Of a stretch of 52,415 nt of DNA, positions 17,836 to 24,479 are shown one piece after another. The first letter of the stretch is position 1. Each line of letters starts with the position of its first letter. The position numbers and the translations under genes are program-made. The notes beneath the pieces were generated by a model. The model made no database searches. It was not told the origin of the DNA and worked only from the letters and a program-made list of their open reading frames with translations. The stretch lies in assembly GCA_905182725.1 (NCBI GenBank), contig CAJJCQ010000010.1, positions 1 through 52,415 of the forward strand, read 5' to 3'. Origin of the DNA: an uncultured Candidatus Poseidoniales archaeon. Its GTDB lineage: Archaea; Thermoplasmatota; Poseidoniia; Poseidoniales; Poseidoniaceae.

Positions 17836-17917
17836 GATTCCACCATCTCTTCGCGGTTTCCTGTTCTATTTAGTAATATAGTAATCCGAACATATTTTGT
17901 GGACATTGTAAGGAAAG

Positions 17918-17949
17918 GCTCACTCAGGGGTCGAAACCCCCGAGTGGGC
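17918..17949 (-). terminator. Strong hairpin, probable terminator on minus strand
   Basis: GCTCACTC pairs with GAGTGGGC (one wobble pair), then after one A-C mismatch GGGG pairs with CCCC around a TCGAAA loop. On the minus strand the stem follows the end of the small gene at 17998-18252 and is followed by CCTTTCCTT, a pyrimidine run consistent with termination. A structured small RNA is the alternative. A second palindrome, GAATTC-ACATG-GAATTC, lies beside it at about 17956-17972. Confidence 0.55.
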
Positions 17950-17997
17950 GGCGCCGAATTCACATGGAATTCGTAAAAGCATCAAGGGAAGTCTTCC

Positions 17998-18252
17998 TTA
18001 ATCTTGTAGTTGTGAAACAGTTGTAACAGCACGTTCGCCATTGAGAACTTTCTCGAGGGCGTTGAGTGACATTACCAAGGGGACATAGGACTGTCCATCA
18101 CTTGTTACATAGGTTGAGCAGTCAGAAAAAGCTGCAGTATTGATGGAGATTTTTAGGGCTCCACCAGCATTGCTCTTCCGGACATAACCGACCAGCAGGT
18201 TTGTTGTTTCATCTTGGGTTATAGGCATCGTATTTTCATTCTTTTTTGGCAT
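17998..18252 (-). CDS. Small protein of unknown function
   Basis: 84 residues. A basic N-terminus (MPKKNENT) leads into a compact alpha/beta segment with GALKISINTAAF, YVTSDGQSYVPLVM and LNGERAVTTVSQL. From memory this pattern resembles short conserved archaeal proteins of unknown function, also seen in Thaumarchaeota, but I cannot check it here. No cofactor or metal motif is visible. The open frame extends to 18342, but ATG 18252 has GGAG nine bases upstream and gives a start just before the basic segment. It is transcribed divergently from the epimerase gene. Confidence 0.65.
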   Translation of the reverse strand: MPKKNENTMPITQDETTNLLVGYVRKSNAGGALKISINTAAFSDCSTYVTSDGQSYVPLVMSLNALEKVLNGERAVTTVSQLQD

Positions 18253-18408
18253 GTTTTTCAACTCCATCGCCAGGATTGCTCCTTGGCGGTAACCATTGAG
18301 TATTCCGTTAACGGTTATCAAAGGCATCATAGCATGTGACACACGAGTAGAAACTTGGTACCATCAATATTACCAAAGACTCATACATGGGTGATTCTTG
18401 ATTCGGCC

Positions 18409-19371
18409 ATGCGAGCATTGGTCACTGGTGGTGCTGGGTTCATTGGGTCTCATTTGATTGACCGATTGGTTGCCCGTGGTGACACGGTCGTTGCATTGGA
18501 TAATCTCTCCAGTGGTAAACTCGAATTTATTCAATCACATCTTGACGCTGGAACAGTCACTCACATCCAAGGTGATGTCACAGATTTCAATGCGGTACTC
18601 GGGGCAATGAAGGGCATTGATTGTGTCTTCCATCTTGCAGCAAACCCAGATATTCGTCTCGGAACCCGAATCACGGATACAGATTTGAAACAAGGTACCC
18701 TTGCGACCTACAACATCGTTGAAGCCATGCGTCGGTGCGAGGTAAAGAAAATTGCTTTTGCATCCTCATCCGTCGTATATGGGGAAGATGCTCCACTCCC
18801 AACACCCGAAAACCATGGACCCTGCATGCCCATCTCCTTGTATGGTGCAAGTAAACAAGCTGGTGAAGGATTGATCAGCAGTTGGGTTGGAACCTTTGGT
18901 TTACAAGCATGGATCTTCCGATTTGCTAATATCATCGGTACTCGAGGAACACATGGTGTCATTTTTGATTTCATTCACAAACTCAAGGCAGACCCTTCGC
19001 GTCTCGAAGTACTCGGGAATGGTTTACAAGAAAAGTCGTACATGGAAGTCGAAGATTGCGTCAATGGAATTCTGCATGTGATGCAACAGACAGACGAACC
19101 GCTTAATTTGTTCAACCTTGGTTCACATGACACTGCATCAGTACGTAGAATTGCTGAAATTGTCGTTGAAGAAACGGGATGTCATGATGCTGCAATCGAA
19201 TATACCGGTGGAGACCGGGGTTGGGCAGGTGATATCCCAAGAGCAATGCTGGGGATTGATAAGATGATGTCAACAGGCTACGATGTCCGGTTTAACAGCG
19301 AGGCTGCTATCCGTCACACGGCCAAAGCACTTATTCAAGAAATTGGAATCAATAAGGAGATGAACATATGA
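18409..19371 (+). CDS. NAD-dependent nucleotide-sugar epimerase/dehydratase (GalE-like)
   Basis: A 320-residue extended short-chain dehydrogenase. Its Rossmann motif GGAGFIGSHL is followed by an acidic residue ending strand 2 (ALDNLSSG, so NAD), the FASSSVVYGE stretch with the catalytic Ser, and the YGASKQAGE Tyr-x-x-x-Lys pair. The closest common activities are UDP-glucose/UDP-GlcNAc 4-epimerase. Ser/Thr-rich substrate residues do not settle which sugar. The open frame extends to 18355, but the Rossmann strand begins at ATG 18409. The last 4 bases overlap the start of the thioredoxin-like gene (ATGA), so it is the first gene of a four-gene operon. Confidence 0.9.
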   Translation: MRALVTGGAGFIGSHLIDRLVARGDTVVALDNLSSGKLEFIQSHLDAGTVTHIQGDVTDFNAVLGAMKGIDCVFHLAANPDIRLGTRITDTDLKQGTLATYNIVEAMRRCEVKKIAFASSSVVYGEDAPLPTPENHGPCMPISLYGASKQAGEGLISSWVGTFGLQAWIFRFANIIGTRGTHGVIFDFIHKLKADPSRLEVLGNGLQEKSYMEVEDCVNGILHVMQQTDEPLNLFNLGSHDTASVRRIAEIVVEETGCHDAAIEYTGGDRGWAGDIPRAMLGIDKMMSTGYDVRFNSEAAIRHTAKALIQEIGINKEMNI

Positions 19372-20045
19372 AGTATACTTATGACGATGATGCAGATGTA
19401 CGGACGACCACATTGATTCGAGTGATGGCGCTCTTTTTTGTTGGCATCATGATTATTGCAGCTACAACCAGTCCGATCGCTACAGGTACCAAAGAAGGAG
19501 AACGTGCTCCTGCACTCGAAGGTGAATTTTACAACGGCAGTGGCTGGTCTGATTTCAATTTAGAATCATATTGGGATTCCTCATGGGGAGAAGGTGACAT
19601 CAGTGGTCAATGGGTCGTAATTGAATTCATGGACACAGACTGTCCTTATTGTGTGCAATCTGCTGAAGATATGGGCATTAACGCCAACGATTTCAGTGGC
19701 ACGAACCCCCAATGGGACGGAGCGATTGTCAACTTTATTGCCAGCGCGACTGAACTTGATCTTAGTGGGCACGATTCCAGCCGTGCAGAAATAATCGCTT
19801 TCCGGGACAAAACCACAGGTGAAGACTGCGCAAGTTCTGATTGCGGTTCAAGACCTGGTGCTGCTCACAATTTCCCGTATGTTGATGACCTGGACCAAGA
19901 CAACATGAAGAAATGGAAAGTCAGTGGAACGCCAAGTTATTACCTCATCCAACCCGATGGAATCATCGCTTGGAGTTCTGCAGCAAATCCCGGTGAAGAT
20001 TTACGAGATGCCATTATCACACTCGTCCCACGGGAGAGTGCTTGA
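19368..20045 (+). CDS. Membrane-anchored thioredoxin-like protein (TlpA/DsbE-like)
   Basis: 225 residues. An acidic cytoplasmic N-terminus (YDDDADV) is followed by one membrane helix (about residues 17-36) and an external thioredoxin fold. The active site is DCPYC (Cys92 and Cys95), with a cis-Pro loop GTPSYYLI. Two more cysteines (ASSDC region) occur in an insertion. It likely acts as an oxidant or isomerase of disulfides outside the membrane. The next gene encodes a VKOR homologue, the natural partner that reoxidises such proteins. Its start overlaps the stop of the epimerase gene by 4 bases, and its stop abuts the VKOR start. Confidence 0.88.
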   Translation: MKYTYDDDADVRTTTLIRVMALFFVGIMIIAATTSPIATGTKEGERAPALEGEFYNGSGWSDFNLESYWDSSWGEGDISGQWVVIEFMDTDCPYCVQSAEDMGINANDFSGTNPQWDGAIVNFIASATELDLSGHDSSRAEIIAFRDKTTGEDCASSDCGSRPGAAHNFPYVDDLDQDNMKKWKVSGTPSYYLIQPDGIIAWSSAANPGEDLRDAIITLVPRESA

Positions 20046-20636
20046 ATGGATGCTAATCTTCAATTGATGCTATACGTGATTCCTGTACTTGTTGGGCTCT
20101 TTATGATCCTTCCAGTCGGCCGCACACTTTTTGCATCCCTCTCGGAGACAATACCTTCTTTGGGAACTGAACGAGGAAGAGTGTTCTCTGGGCTCATTCT
20201 TACCTGTCTTGCAGGTATGGCTGTTTCATTCCAAACTCTTTGGATTTCTTCCAAAATAAGCGAAGGTGGAAACTTTTGTGCTTCGAATTCAATACTTTCA
20301 TGCGATGATGTCATCGGGAACGTTGAATACAATACCGACCCATTCTTTGGAATTCCATGGGGTGGAATTGGTGCAGTCGTCTTTGGTATTCTTCTGTATT
20401 TGGTATATTCATCTTCAAAGGAACCAAATGCAAATTGGGCTTCTTCCTATCTTAAATACGGAACCTACATCACTTTTGCAGGTTTCTTTGTCATCGTATT
20501 GTTAGTCTTTTACGAATTCCAAATGGAAAAAATATGCCAATACTGTACCACGGCACACGTCGCTAATATCGCAGCATTTATCGGTTTCTTCCGTTTGATG
20601 CGGTTGAACCAATCCAAAGACTGGAACACCGTCTAG
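20046..20636 (+). CDS. Vitamin K epoxide reductase (VKOR) family disulfide-forming membrane protein
   Basis: 196 residues and about five membrane helices. The loop cysteine pair is Cys78 and Cys86, the Ser/Cys-Asp stretch SCDDVI is followed by the DPFFGIPWGGIG signature, and the quinone-site pair is CQYC (Cys164 and Cys167) in helix 4. In prokaryotes VKOR replaces DsbB: it oxidises a thioredoxin-like partner and passes electrons to quinone. The partner is probably the upstream gene product, whose stop codon immediately precedes this start. Confidence 0.92.
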   Translation: MDANLQLMLYVIPVLVGLFMILPVGRTLFASLSETIPSLGTERGRVFSGLILTCLAGMAVSFQTLWISSKISEGGNFCASNSILSCDDVIGNVEYNTDPFFGIPWGGIGAVVFGILLYLVYSSSKEPNANWASSYLKYGTYITFAGFFVIVLLVFYEFQMEKICQYCTTAHVANIAAFIGFFRLMRLNQSKDWNTV

Positions 20637-20649
20637 GTGAGGTGAATCT

Positions 20650-21225
20650 ATGAATCGAGAGACGACTTTTTGGAGTATTGTGACTGCATTGGCCTTAGCA
20701 GGTATCCTTGTTCTTTACGCTCAACACGCTGGACTGTTCGATCAAGAAAAGGCTCAAACAGTGACAAGTGAAGCTCAGGCATCAACAGCAGATTCGCCAG
20801 ACCCTTTGTCGTTGGATTGTGTTGAACACAGTGGATTAGCACGCCACGACCACATCACTCTCCAAGTATTCATTGATGGAAACCCGTATGTCGTTGAATC
20901 TGCAATTGGGATTCAAACAGATGCCTGCAATGGCAATGAGAATTACATGCATACGATACACACACACGATGATACAGGACGCCTTCATATCGAACTCAAT
21001 GACCCAGGTAATATCTCATTAGGTGTCTTTTTCGACATCTGGGGGCACCACTTCAATGAAACAGGAATCTTTGATTATCGAGTCAATGCAACCCATGAAA
21101 TGGTCATGCACGTCCATGCTTCAGGGGAAAGCGCAACTGAGGATAACCGTGTGACATCTTTCGATGATTACCTTCTCCAGAACGGTGAAGTGATTGAAGT
21201 CCACTACCGTACGAAAGCAAATTAA
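20650..21225 (+). CDS. Secreted/membrane-anchored His-rich protein of the VKOR operon
   Basis: 191 residues. An N-terminal hydrophobic helix (about residues 8-26) could be a signal anchor. A Ser/Thr-rich linker is followed by a compact domain with Cys57 and a second Cys in TDACNG. The domain also contains HTIHTHDDTGRLHIE, LGVFFDIWG and MVMHVHASG. The clustered His residues suggest metal (copper?) binding, but this is inference. I have an impression of similar domains beside VKOR or thioredoxin genes in other archaea and cyanobacteria. GAGGTGA lies four bases before ATG 20650. It is the last gene of the operon. Confidence 0.7.
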   Translation: MNRETTFWSIVTALALAGILVLYAQHAGLFDQEKAQTVTSEAQASTADSPDPLSLDCVEHSGLARHDHITLQVFIDGNPYVVESAIGIQTDACNGNENYMHTIHTHDDTGRLHIELNDPGNISLGVFFDIWGHHFNETGIFDYRVNATHEMVMHVHASGESATEDNRVTSFDDYLLQNGEVIEVHYRTKAN

Positions 21226-21491
21226 GGTGTGAAGCACCCTTCAAAAGTCACTGATTCTGAAGTGGCTTTGATTTCTTCCATTCGCTGAACAGTGACATCG
21301 ATACGTTCATTTTCAGCATAATTTTTTCTGAGTTCAAGCAACAACCTTCTTTGAACATCTGCAAGATCTTCACCATGCATGATGTTCAGGTGCTGGTTCG
21401 TTTCTTCATTCACCACTACAGTATACTCGACAACCCACTCTTTGAGAGGTTGCGTTCCATCTTTGGTCACGTCTTCCCATGTTTCTGCCAT
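21222..21491 (-). CDS. Small hypothetical protein
   Basis: 89 residues, acidic, with an N-terminal beta-rich half (WVVEYTVVVNEETNQ) and a helical half (LADVQRRLLLELRKNYAENE), then a short strand. No signal, membrane segment or known motif. The frame extends to 21539, but TATA-like sequence on the minus strand at 21515-21522 lies about 28 bases before ATG 21491. That fits a leaderless transcript starting at this ATG. Its stop overlaps the stop of the convergent His-rich gene. Confidence 0.55.
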   Translation of the reverse strand: MAETWEDVTKDGTQPLKEWVVEYTVVVNEETNQHLNIMHGEDLADVQRRLLLELRKNYAENERIDVTVQRMEEIKATSESVTFEGCFTP

Positions 21492-21514
21492 TACAATTAC
21501 ATTGTCGCAGAGGG

Positions 21515-21522
21515 TTATTATA
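21515..21522 (-). promoter_or_regulatory. TATA box for leaderless small gene
   Basis: On the minus strand the sequence TATAATAA is centred about 28 bases upstream of ATG 21491, the spacing expected between an archaeal TATA box and a transcription start. The AC-rich bases just upstream could serve as a weak BRE. The transcript would start at or next to the ATG. Confidence 0.45.
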
Positions 21523-21607
21523 TCTGTGTAGTTTTGCATCGGAGTATTGCCGCTTTACGGCACTCGGGTGCACAAATCCGGAAGATTCCAGTTGTATCCG
21601 AGTGATT

Positions 21608-22558
21608 CTAGTTCTTACGCGGCCATATCGCAACGAGTCCAGCACCTGCTGCGACCATCAAGAGAACATTGGCAAGTGACCACGATTCGGGGGCGTCACG
21701 TGAACGGTATGCAAATTCAACTGCACCATAGGTTCCAAGCGATGCTTCAGAGTTTACAATTGCATCTTCAGTGTTTTCATGAATCAAAAGAATACTGAAT
21801 TCGTTCATGTCTTCAAATGAAATTTCAAAATCAATATTGCATCCTTGATCGACGTCCGCACCCATGAGTCCAAGTTGAGTTGGAATGGTTGAAGTGTTGA
21901 AGTCACATTCAGCCGTTGCCACCACTACACGGTCACGAGTTAATTCACCTGGATTTACAAAGCCATCTGGGACTGTCTTCTGGTGTTCAAGAACAAGGAA
22001 AGTCAATTGCGTGTTCTCGAGTTCGACACTCATGTTGGTAAAAGAAAGCACACGAGCTGTGATGCCTTCATCAGTACGATGCACTTCAAACTGCAAAAGT
22101 GTCGTATCTTGACGGGTTAATTCGAGGTCAAGTATGTCCCGTTGAACATCACTCCAAGCCTCGGTGCCGGATCGAGGATTCTTACCCTCAACAAAGAAGG
22201 TCGGTGAAGGTATTGCATCGCCATGAAGAAGACCAAGTCGATTGATACGATGTTGAGCCGCAGGCGGTTGAAAAGCATCTTCACCGTCTGAGGGATGATA
22301 AGCAACCATAGCAATACGTGATCCGTGTGAATCGGCTACTGCCTTCAGGTATGGGTCGATTTGGGCACATGTCGGGCACCATGTGGTCGTTACTTCTTCA
22401 ACCAGGAGACTACGACCCATGGATTCAGTTGCAATTGGGTTGAGCAATGTATTGGATGGGTCGATGACTTCCCCCTGAACTAAAGGACTACAGGAAGCCA
22501 TTAGCAGGAAGGAAACAAGACATGAAACAACAAAAAGCGGAGGTTTCAACTCAAACAA
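21608..22558 (-). CDS. Secreted thioredoxin-fold protein with C-terminal anchor
   Basis: 316 residues. A signal peptide with a lipobox-like LMASC (Cys23) precedes a thioredoxin domain with active site WCPTC (Cys61 and Cys64) and a cis-Pro in IPSPTFFVEG. A beta-rich domain follows, with two Cys (ECDFN and GCNIDF). The C-terminus has a short membrane helix and a basic end (LVAIWPRKN). A lipid anchor at Cys23 and a C-terminal helix would be redundant, so one of them is probably not used as such. The short C-terminal helix with a basic end is also the shape of an archaeosortase signal. It likely works in redox folding outside the cell, like the TlpA-VKOR pair nearby. Confidence 0.82.
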   Translation of the reverse strand: MFELKPPLFVVSCLVSFLLMASCSPLVQGEVIDPSNTLLNPIATESMGRSLLVEEVTTTWCPTCAQIDPYLKAVADSHGSRIAMVAYHPSDGEDAFQPPAAQHRINRLGLLHGDAIPSPTFFVEGKNPRSGTEAWSDVQRDILDLELTRQDTTLLQFEVHRTDEGITARVLSFTNMSVELENTQLTFLVLEHQKTVPDGFVNPGELTRDRVVVATAECDFNTSTIPTQLGLMGADVDQGCNIDFEISFEDMNEFSILLIHENTEDAIVNSEASLGTYGAVEFAYRSRDAPESWSLANVLLMVAAGAGLVAIWPRKN

Positions 22559-22674
22559 CCTCCCCTCATGTTACGCCGAGGATACCGACCCCCTTCATCT
22601 CTTTGTTTCGGTGTTGAATTAAAGCGAGGTTTCATCAACAGGAGCGTGGCGAAGGGGAGTTAGGAGGAATGAGT

Positions 22675-23412
22675 ATGGCTGACCACTGGATTGAAAATCA
22701 CAAGCGTGATTCTTGGCGTAGGCAAGCCAAGGCCAGCGGCTACAGGTCCCGTTCAGCCTTCAAATTAAAGCAAATCCAAGAGCGCTTTAATTTGATTAGC
22801 AAAGGTGATGTTATTCTCGATGTAGGATGCCACCCAGGGGGTTGGGCCCAAGTTGCAACCGAATTGGTTGGCGGAGATGGCTGGGTCATTGGCGTCGATT
22901 TAGAAGCCTGTCAACGCGTAGAGGGTGCAGTTCTTATGGTCGGAGACATCACGGAGCCCCACGTTCAACAGCGTGTTCTTCTGGAATTAAATGACCGCCC
23001 TTTAAATTCAATCATTTCGGACATCTCTCCAAATATCACTGGCAAATGGGATATGGACCAAGCTATTGCCATGAACTTGGTTTCACTTGTCTTTGATTTT
23101 TCACTTCCACTGTTAACGAAAGGTGGGTCTTTCGTTACCAAATTGTTTCAGGGCGTTGGTGTTGAGGAATTAATCGAAGTCATCCGACCGTTTTTTTACG
23201 ACGTTCGTCGCTACTCACCCCATGCTTCACGGAATTCATCATCTGAAGTCTACCTCATCTGCATACACTTCATGCCATGGAAATTTCGCAAAGTATCTGT
23301 TCTGAAAAGGTATGAAGCAGCATTGAATCTCAAACTCAGTGGGGATGACATTGCTGAAGCCCCCGACATCATCACTTCTTCATTCTCTATGCGGAAAAAG
23401 AAAGGCGAATAG
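22675..23412 (+). CDS. rlmE: Ribosomal RNA large-subunit 2'-O-methyltransferase (RlmE/FtsJ family)
   Basis: 245 residues. The catalytic K-D-K-E pattern of FtsJ enzymes is visible: a Lys in the RSRSAFKLKQIQ region, Asp in ISDISPNITGKW, Lys in GGSFVTKLFQG, and Glu in SSEVYLI. The SAM-binding loop is ILDVGCHPGGWAQVA. The substrate is probably U2552-equivalent in 23S rRNA. A tail of about 45 residues follows the core. ATG 22669 is in frame, but the strong AGGAGG at 22662-22667 is spaced correctly for ATG 22675. The OB-fold gene follows 30 bases after its stop. Confidence 0.92.
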   Translation: MADHWIENHKRDSWRRQAKASGYRSRSAFKLKQIQERFNLISKGDVILDVGCHPGGWAQVATELVGGDGWVIGVDLEACQRVEGAVLMVGDITEPHVQQRVLLELNDRPLNSIISDISPNITGKWDMDQAIAMNLVSLVFDFSLPLLTKGGSFVTKLFQGVGVEELIEVIRPFFYDVRRYSPHASRNSSSEVYLICIHFMPWKFRKVSVLKRYEAALNLKLSGDDIAEAPDIITSSFSMRKKKGE

Positions 23413-23425
23413 ATTGATGTGCATT

Positions 23426-23442
23426 GAGGTGAATCTCACCTC
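23426..23442 (+). promoter_or_regulatory. Perfect inverted repeat containing the ribosome-binding site of the OB-fold gene
   Basis: GAGGTGA (23426-23432), loop ATC, TCACCTC (23436-23442), directly followed by ATG 23443. The 5' arm is exactly the ribosome-binding sequence. In the folded RNA the site would be hidden, giving a possible switch for translation. It could also be a DNA operator. Confidence 0.6.
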
Positions 23443-23787
23443 ATGGTACAAAACCGAACAACGCTGAAGAAGAGTAAGAAAACCACCAGTCGCCGTCAAA
23501 AAATTGCTGACTTACAAGTGAACCAACCGGTTCATCGACTTGAAGTCGTTTTACTTCGAATCTATCCTCGACGTATGGTCTATTCAGAACATTATGTTGG
23601 TCCAGTCGCTGCGGCATGTGGTCGCGATGAAACTGGCCTCGTTGGAATTGTCTTGTGGGGCGACCAGATTCAGCGCGTCCAAGTGGGTGATATTCTTGTT
23701 CTTGAATCGGGATGGTGCCGCGAAAGGAATGGGGAACTGGTCGTAAGCACTGGCCGTCATGGACGTTTGAATGTACTCGGCCGATAG
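23443..23787 (+). CDS. OB-fold single-stranded nucleic-acid-binding protein
   Basis: 114 residues. A basic N-terminus (KKSKKTTSRRQK) precedes one OB-fold. The strand pattern VGIVLWGDQIQRVQVGDILVLESGWCRERNGELVVSTGRHGRLNVL matches archaeal RPA/SOSS-B-type single OB proteins: VGxVLW, a GD turn, and the G-x-L strand. It most likely binds single-stranded DNA or RNA. The start is ATG 23443, preceded by a hairpin holding its ribosome-binding site, so autoregulation by the protein is possible. Confidence 0.8.
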   Translation: MVQNRTTLKKSKKTTSRRQKIADLQVNQPVHRLEVVLLRIYPRRMVYSEHYVGPVAAACGRDETGLVGIVLWGDQIQRVQVGDILVLESGWCRERNGELVVSTGRHGRLNVLGR

Positions 23788-23908
23788 AACTGTACCAGAT
23801 TGTCATTGGCGGATGCTCCAGATTACATTTCACTGCTAAATCGAGATGGTTCAGCACGCAACCATAAAGAAGGGGAGGGCGTGGGCCATTTGTTCCTGAG
23901 GACCTATT

Positions 23909-24076
23909 ATGACTGAAAGAGCCGCAAACTGCACCTCGTCCGGAGTTCCACTTGTGGAAACCGGATCGACTTCATTCCCATGCCCTGGATGCGACACACC
24001 GATTGGACGTAGTCCTCGTTGCCGCAATCAAGGTGTCATTTACATCTGCCCAACCTGCCAATACCAGGGGCCCTGA
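23909..24076 (+). CDS. Zinc-ribbon RNA-binding protein (COG2888-type), partner of EF-1beta
   Basis: 55 residues. Two CPxC knuckles (CPGC and CPTC) lie about 28 residues apart with a further Cys at the N-terminus and a Cys in RSPRCRNQG, the pattern of the four-Cys archaeal zinc ribbon found directly before EF-1beta in many archaea. That arrangement is known; a role in translation is inferred from it. The gene is only 168 bases long and easily missed. The stop codon lies 10 bases before EF-1beta, inside the GAGGTGA that serves EF-1beta. A poor ribosome-binding site precedes ATG 23909. Confidence 0.85.
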   Translation: MTERAANCTSSGVPLVETGSTSFPCPGCDTPIGRSPRCRNQGVIYICPTCQYQGP

Positions 24077-24085
24077 GGTGATTCT

Positions 24086-24358
24086 ATGGGTATGGTAGCA
24101 ATGACATACAAACTCAATCCTGATTCGGATGTTGAGAACGTTGATGCTGATGCAATCGCAACAGCAGTTCAAGGCCTCAGTGATGAGATCTACAATATCC
24201 AGTCCGTGGAAGTCAAACCTTTGGCTTTCGGACTCAAGTTTGTTCAAATTCACGTGGTCATGAATGACGGCGAAGGTCTTGCAGATGCTTTGGAAGGAAA
24301 AATTTCCGATATTCCTGGCGTCGGTGAAATCGAAGTTCTTTCAATGGGCCTTCTTTGA
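24086..24358 (+). CDS. ef1b: Elongation factor 1-beta
   Basis: 90 residues, the usual archaeal size. It is the guanine-nucleotide exchange factor for EF-1alpha. Visible features are the beta-alpha-beta ferredoxin-like fold, the first strand MVAMTYKLNPDS and the last strand VEVKPLAFGLKFVQIHVVMND. The conserved C-terminal GVGEIEVLSMGLL is typical for the family. GAGGTGATTCT precedes ATG 24086 and overlaps the stop of the zinc-ribbon gene, so the two are coupled. Confidence 0.95.
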   Translation: MGMVAMTYKLNPDSDVENVDADAIATAVQGLSDEIYNIQSVEVKPLAFGLKFVQIHVVMNDGEGLADALEGKISDIPGVGEIEVLSMGLL

Positions 24359-24378
24359 GTTTCACTCAAAGGAATTAC

Positions 24379-24396
24379 AGTGAGTTTAGTCTCACT
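24379..24396. terminator. Hairpin in convergent intergenic region (1)
   Basis: AGTGAG (24379-24384), loop TTTAGT, CTCACT (24391-24396), a perfect 6-bp stem 21 bases after the EF-1beta stop. It lies between two convergent genes and may terminate transcription in one or both directions. Confidence 0.45.
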
Positions 24397-24419
24397 TCGA
24401 TAAAGTGATGGTTCTTCTC

Positions 24420-24434
24420 GTCTCATGTTGAGAC
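24420..24434. terminator. Hairpin in convergent intergenic region (2)
   Basis: GTCTCA (24420-24425), loop TGT, TGAGAC (24429-24434), a perfect 6-bp stem. On the minus strand it follows truD and is followed by a pyrimidine-poor stretch, so only weak support for a terminator exists. It may act with the hairpin at 24379. Confidence 0.4.
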
Positions 24435-24479
24435 ATCTTGATTGAATTCGTATCTCTTACGACCGATATGTTGTGTATC

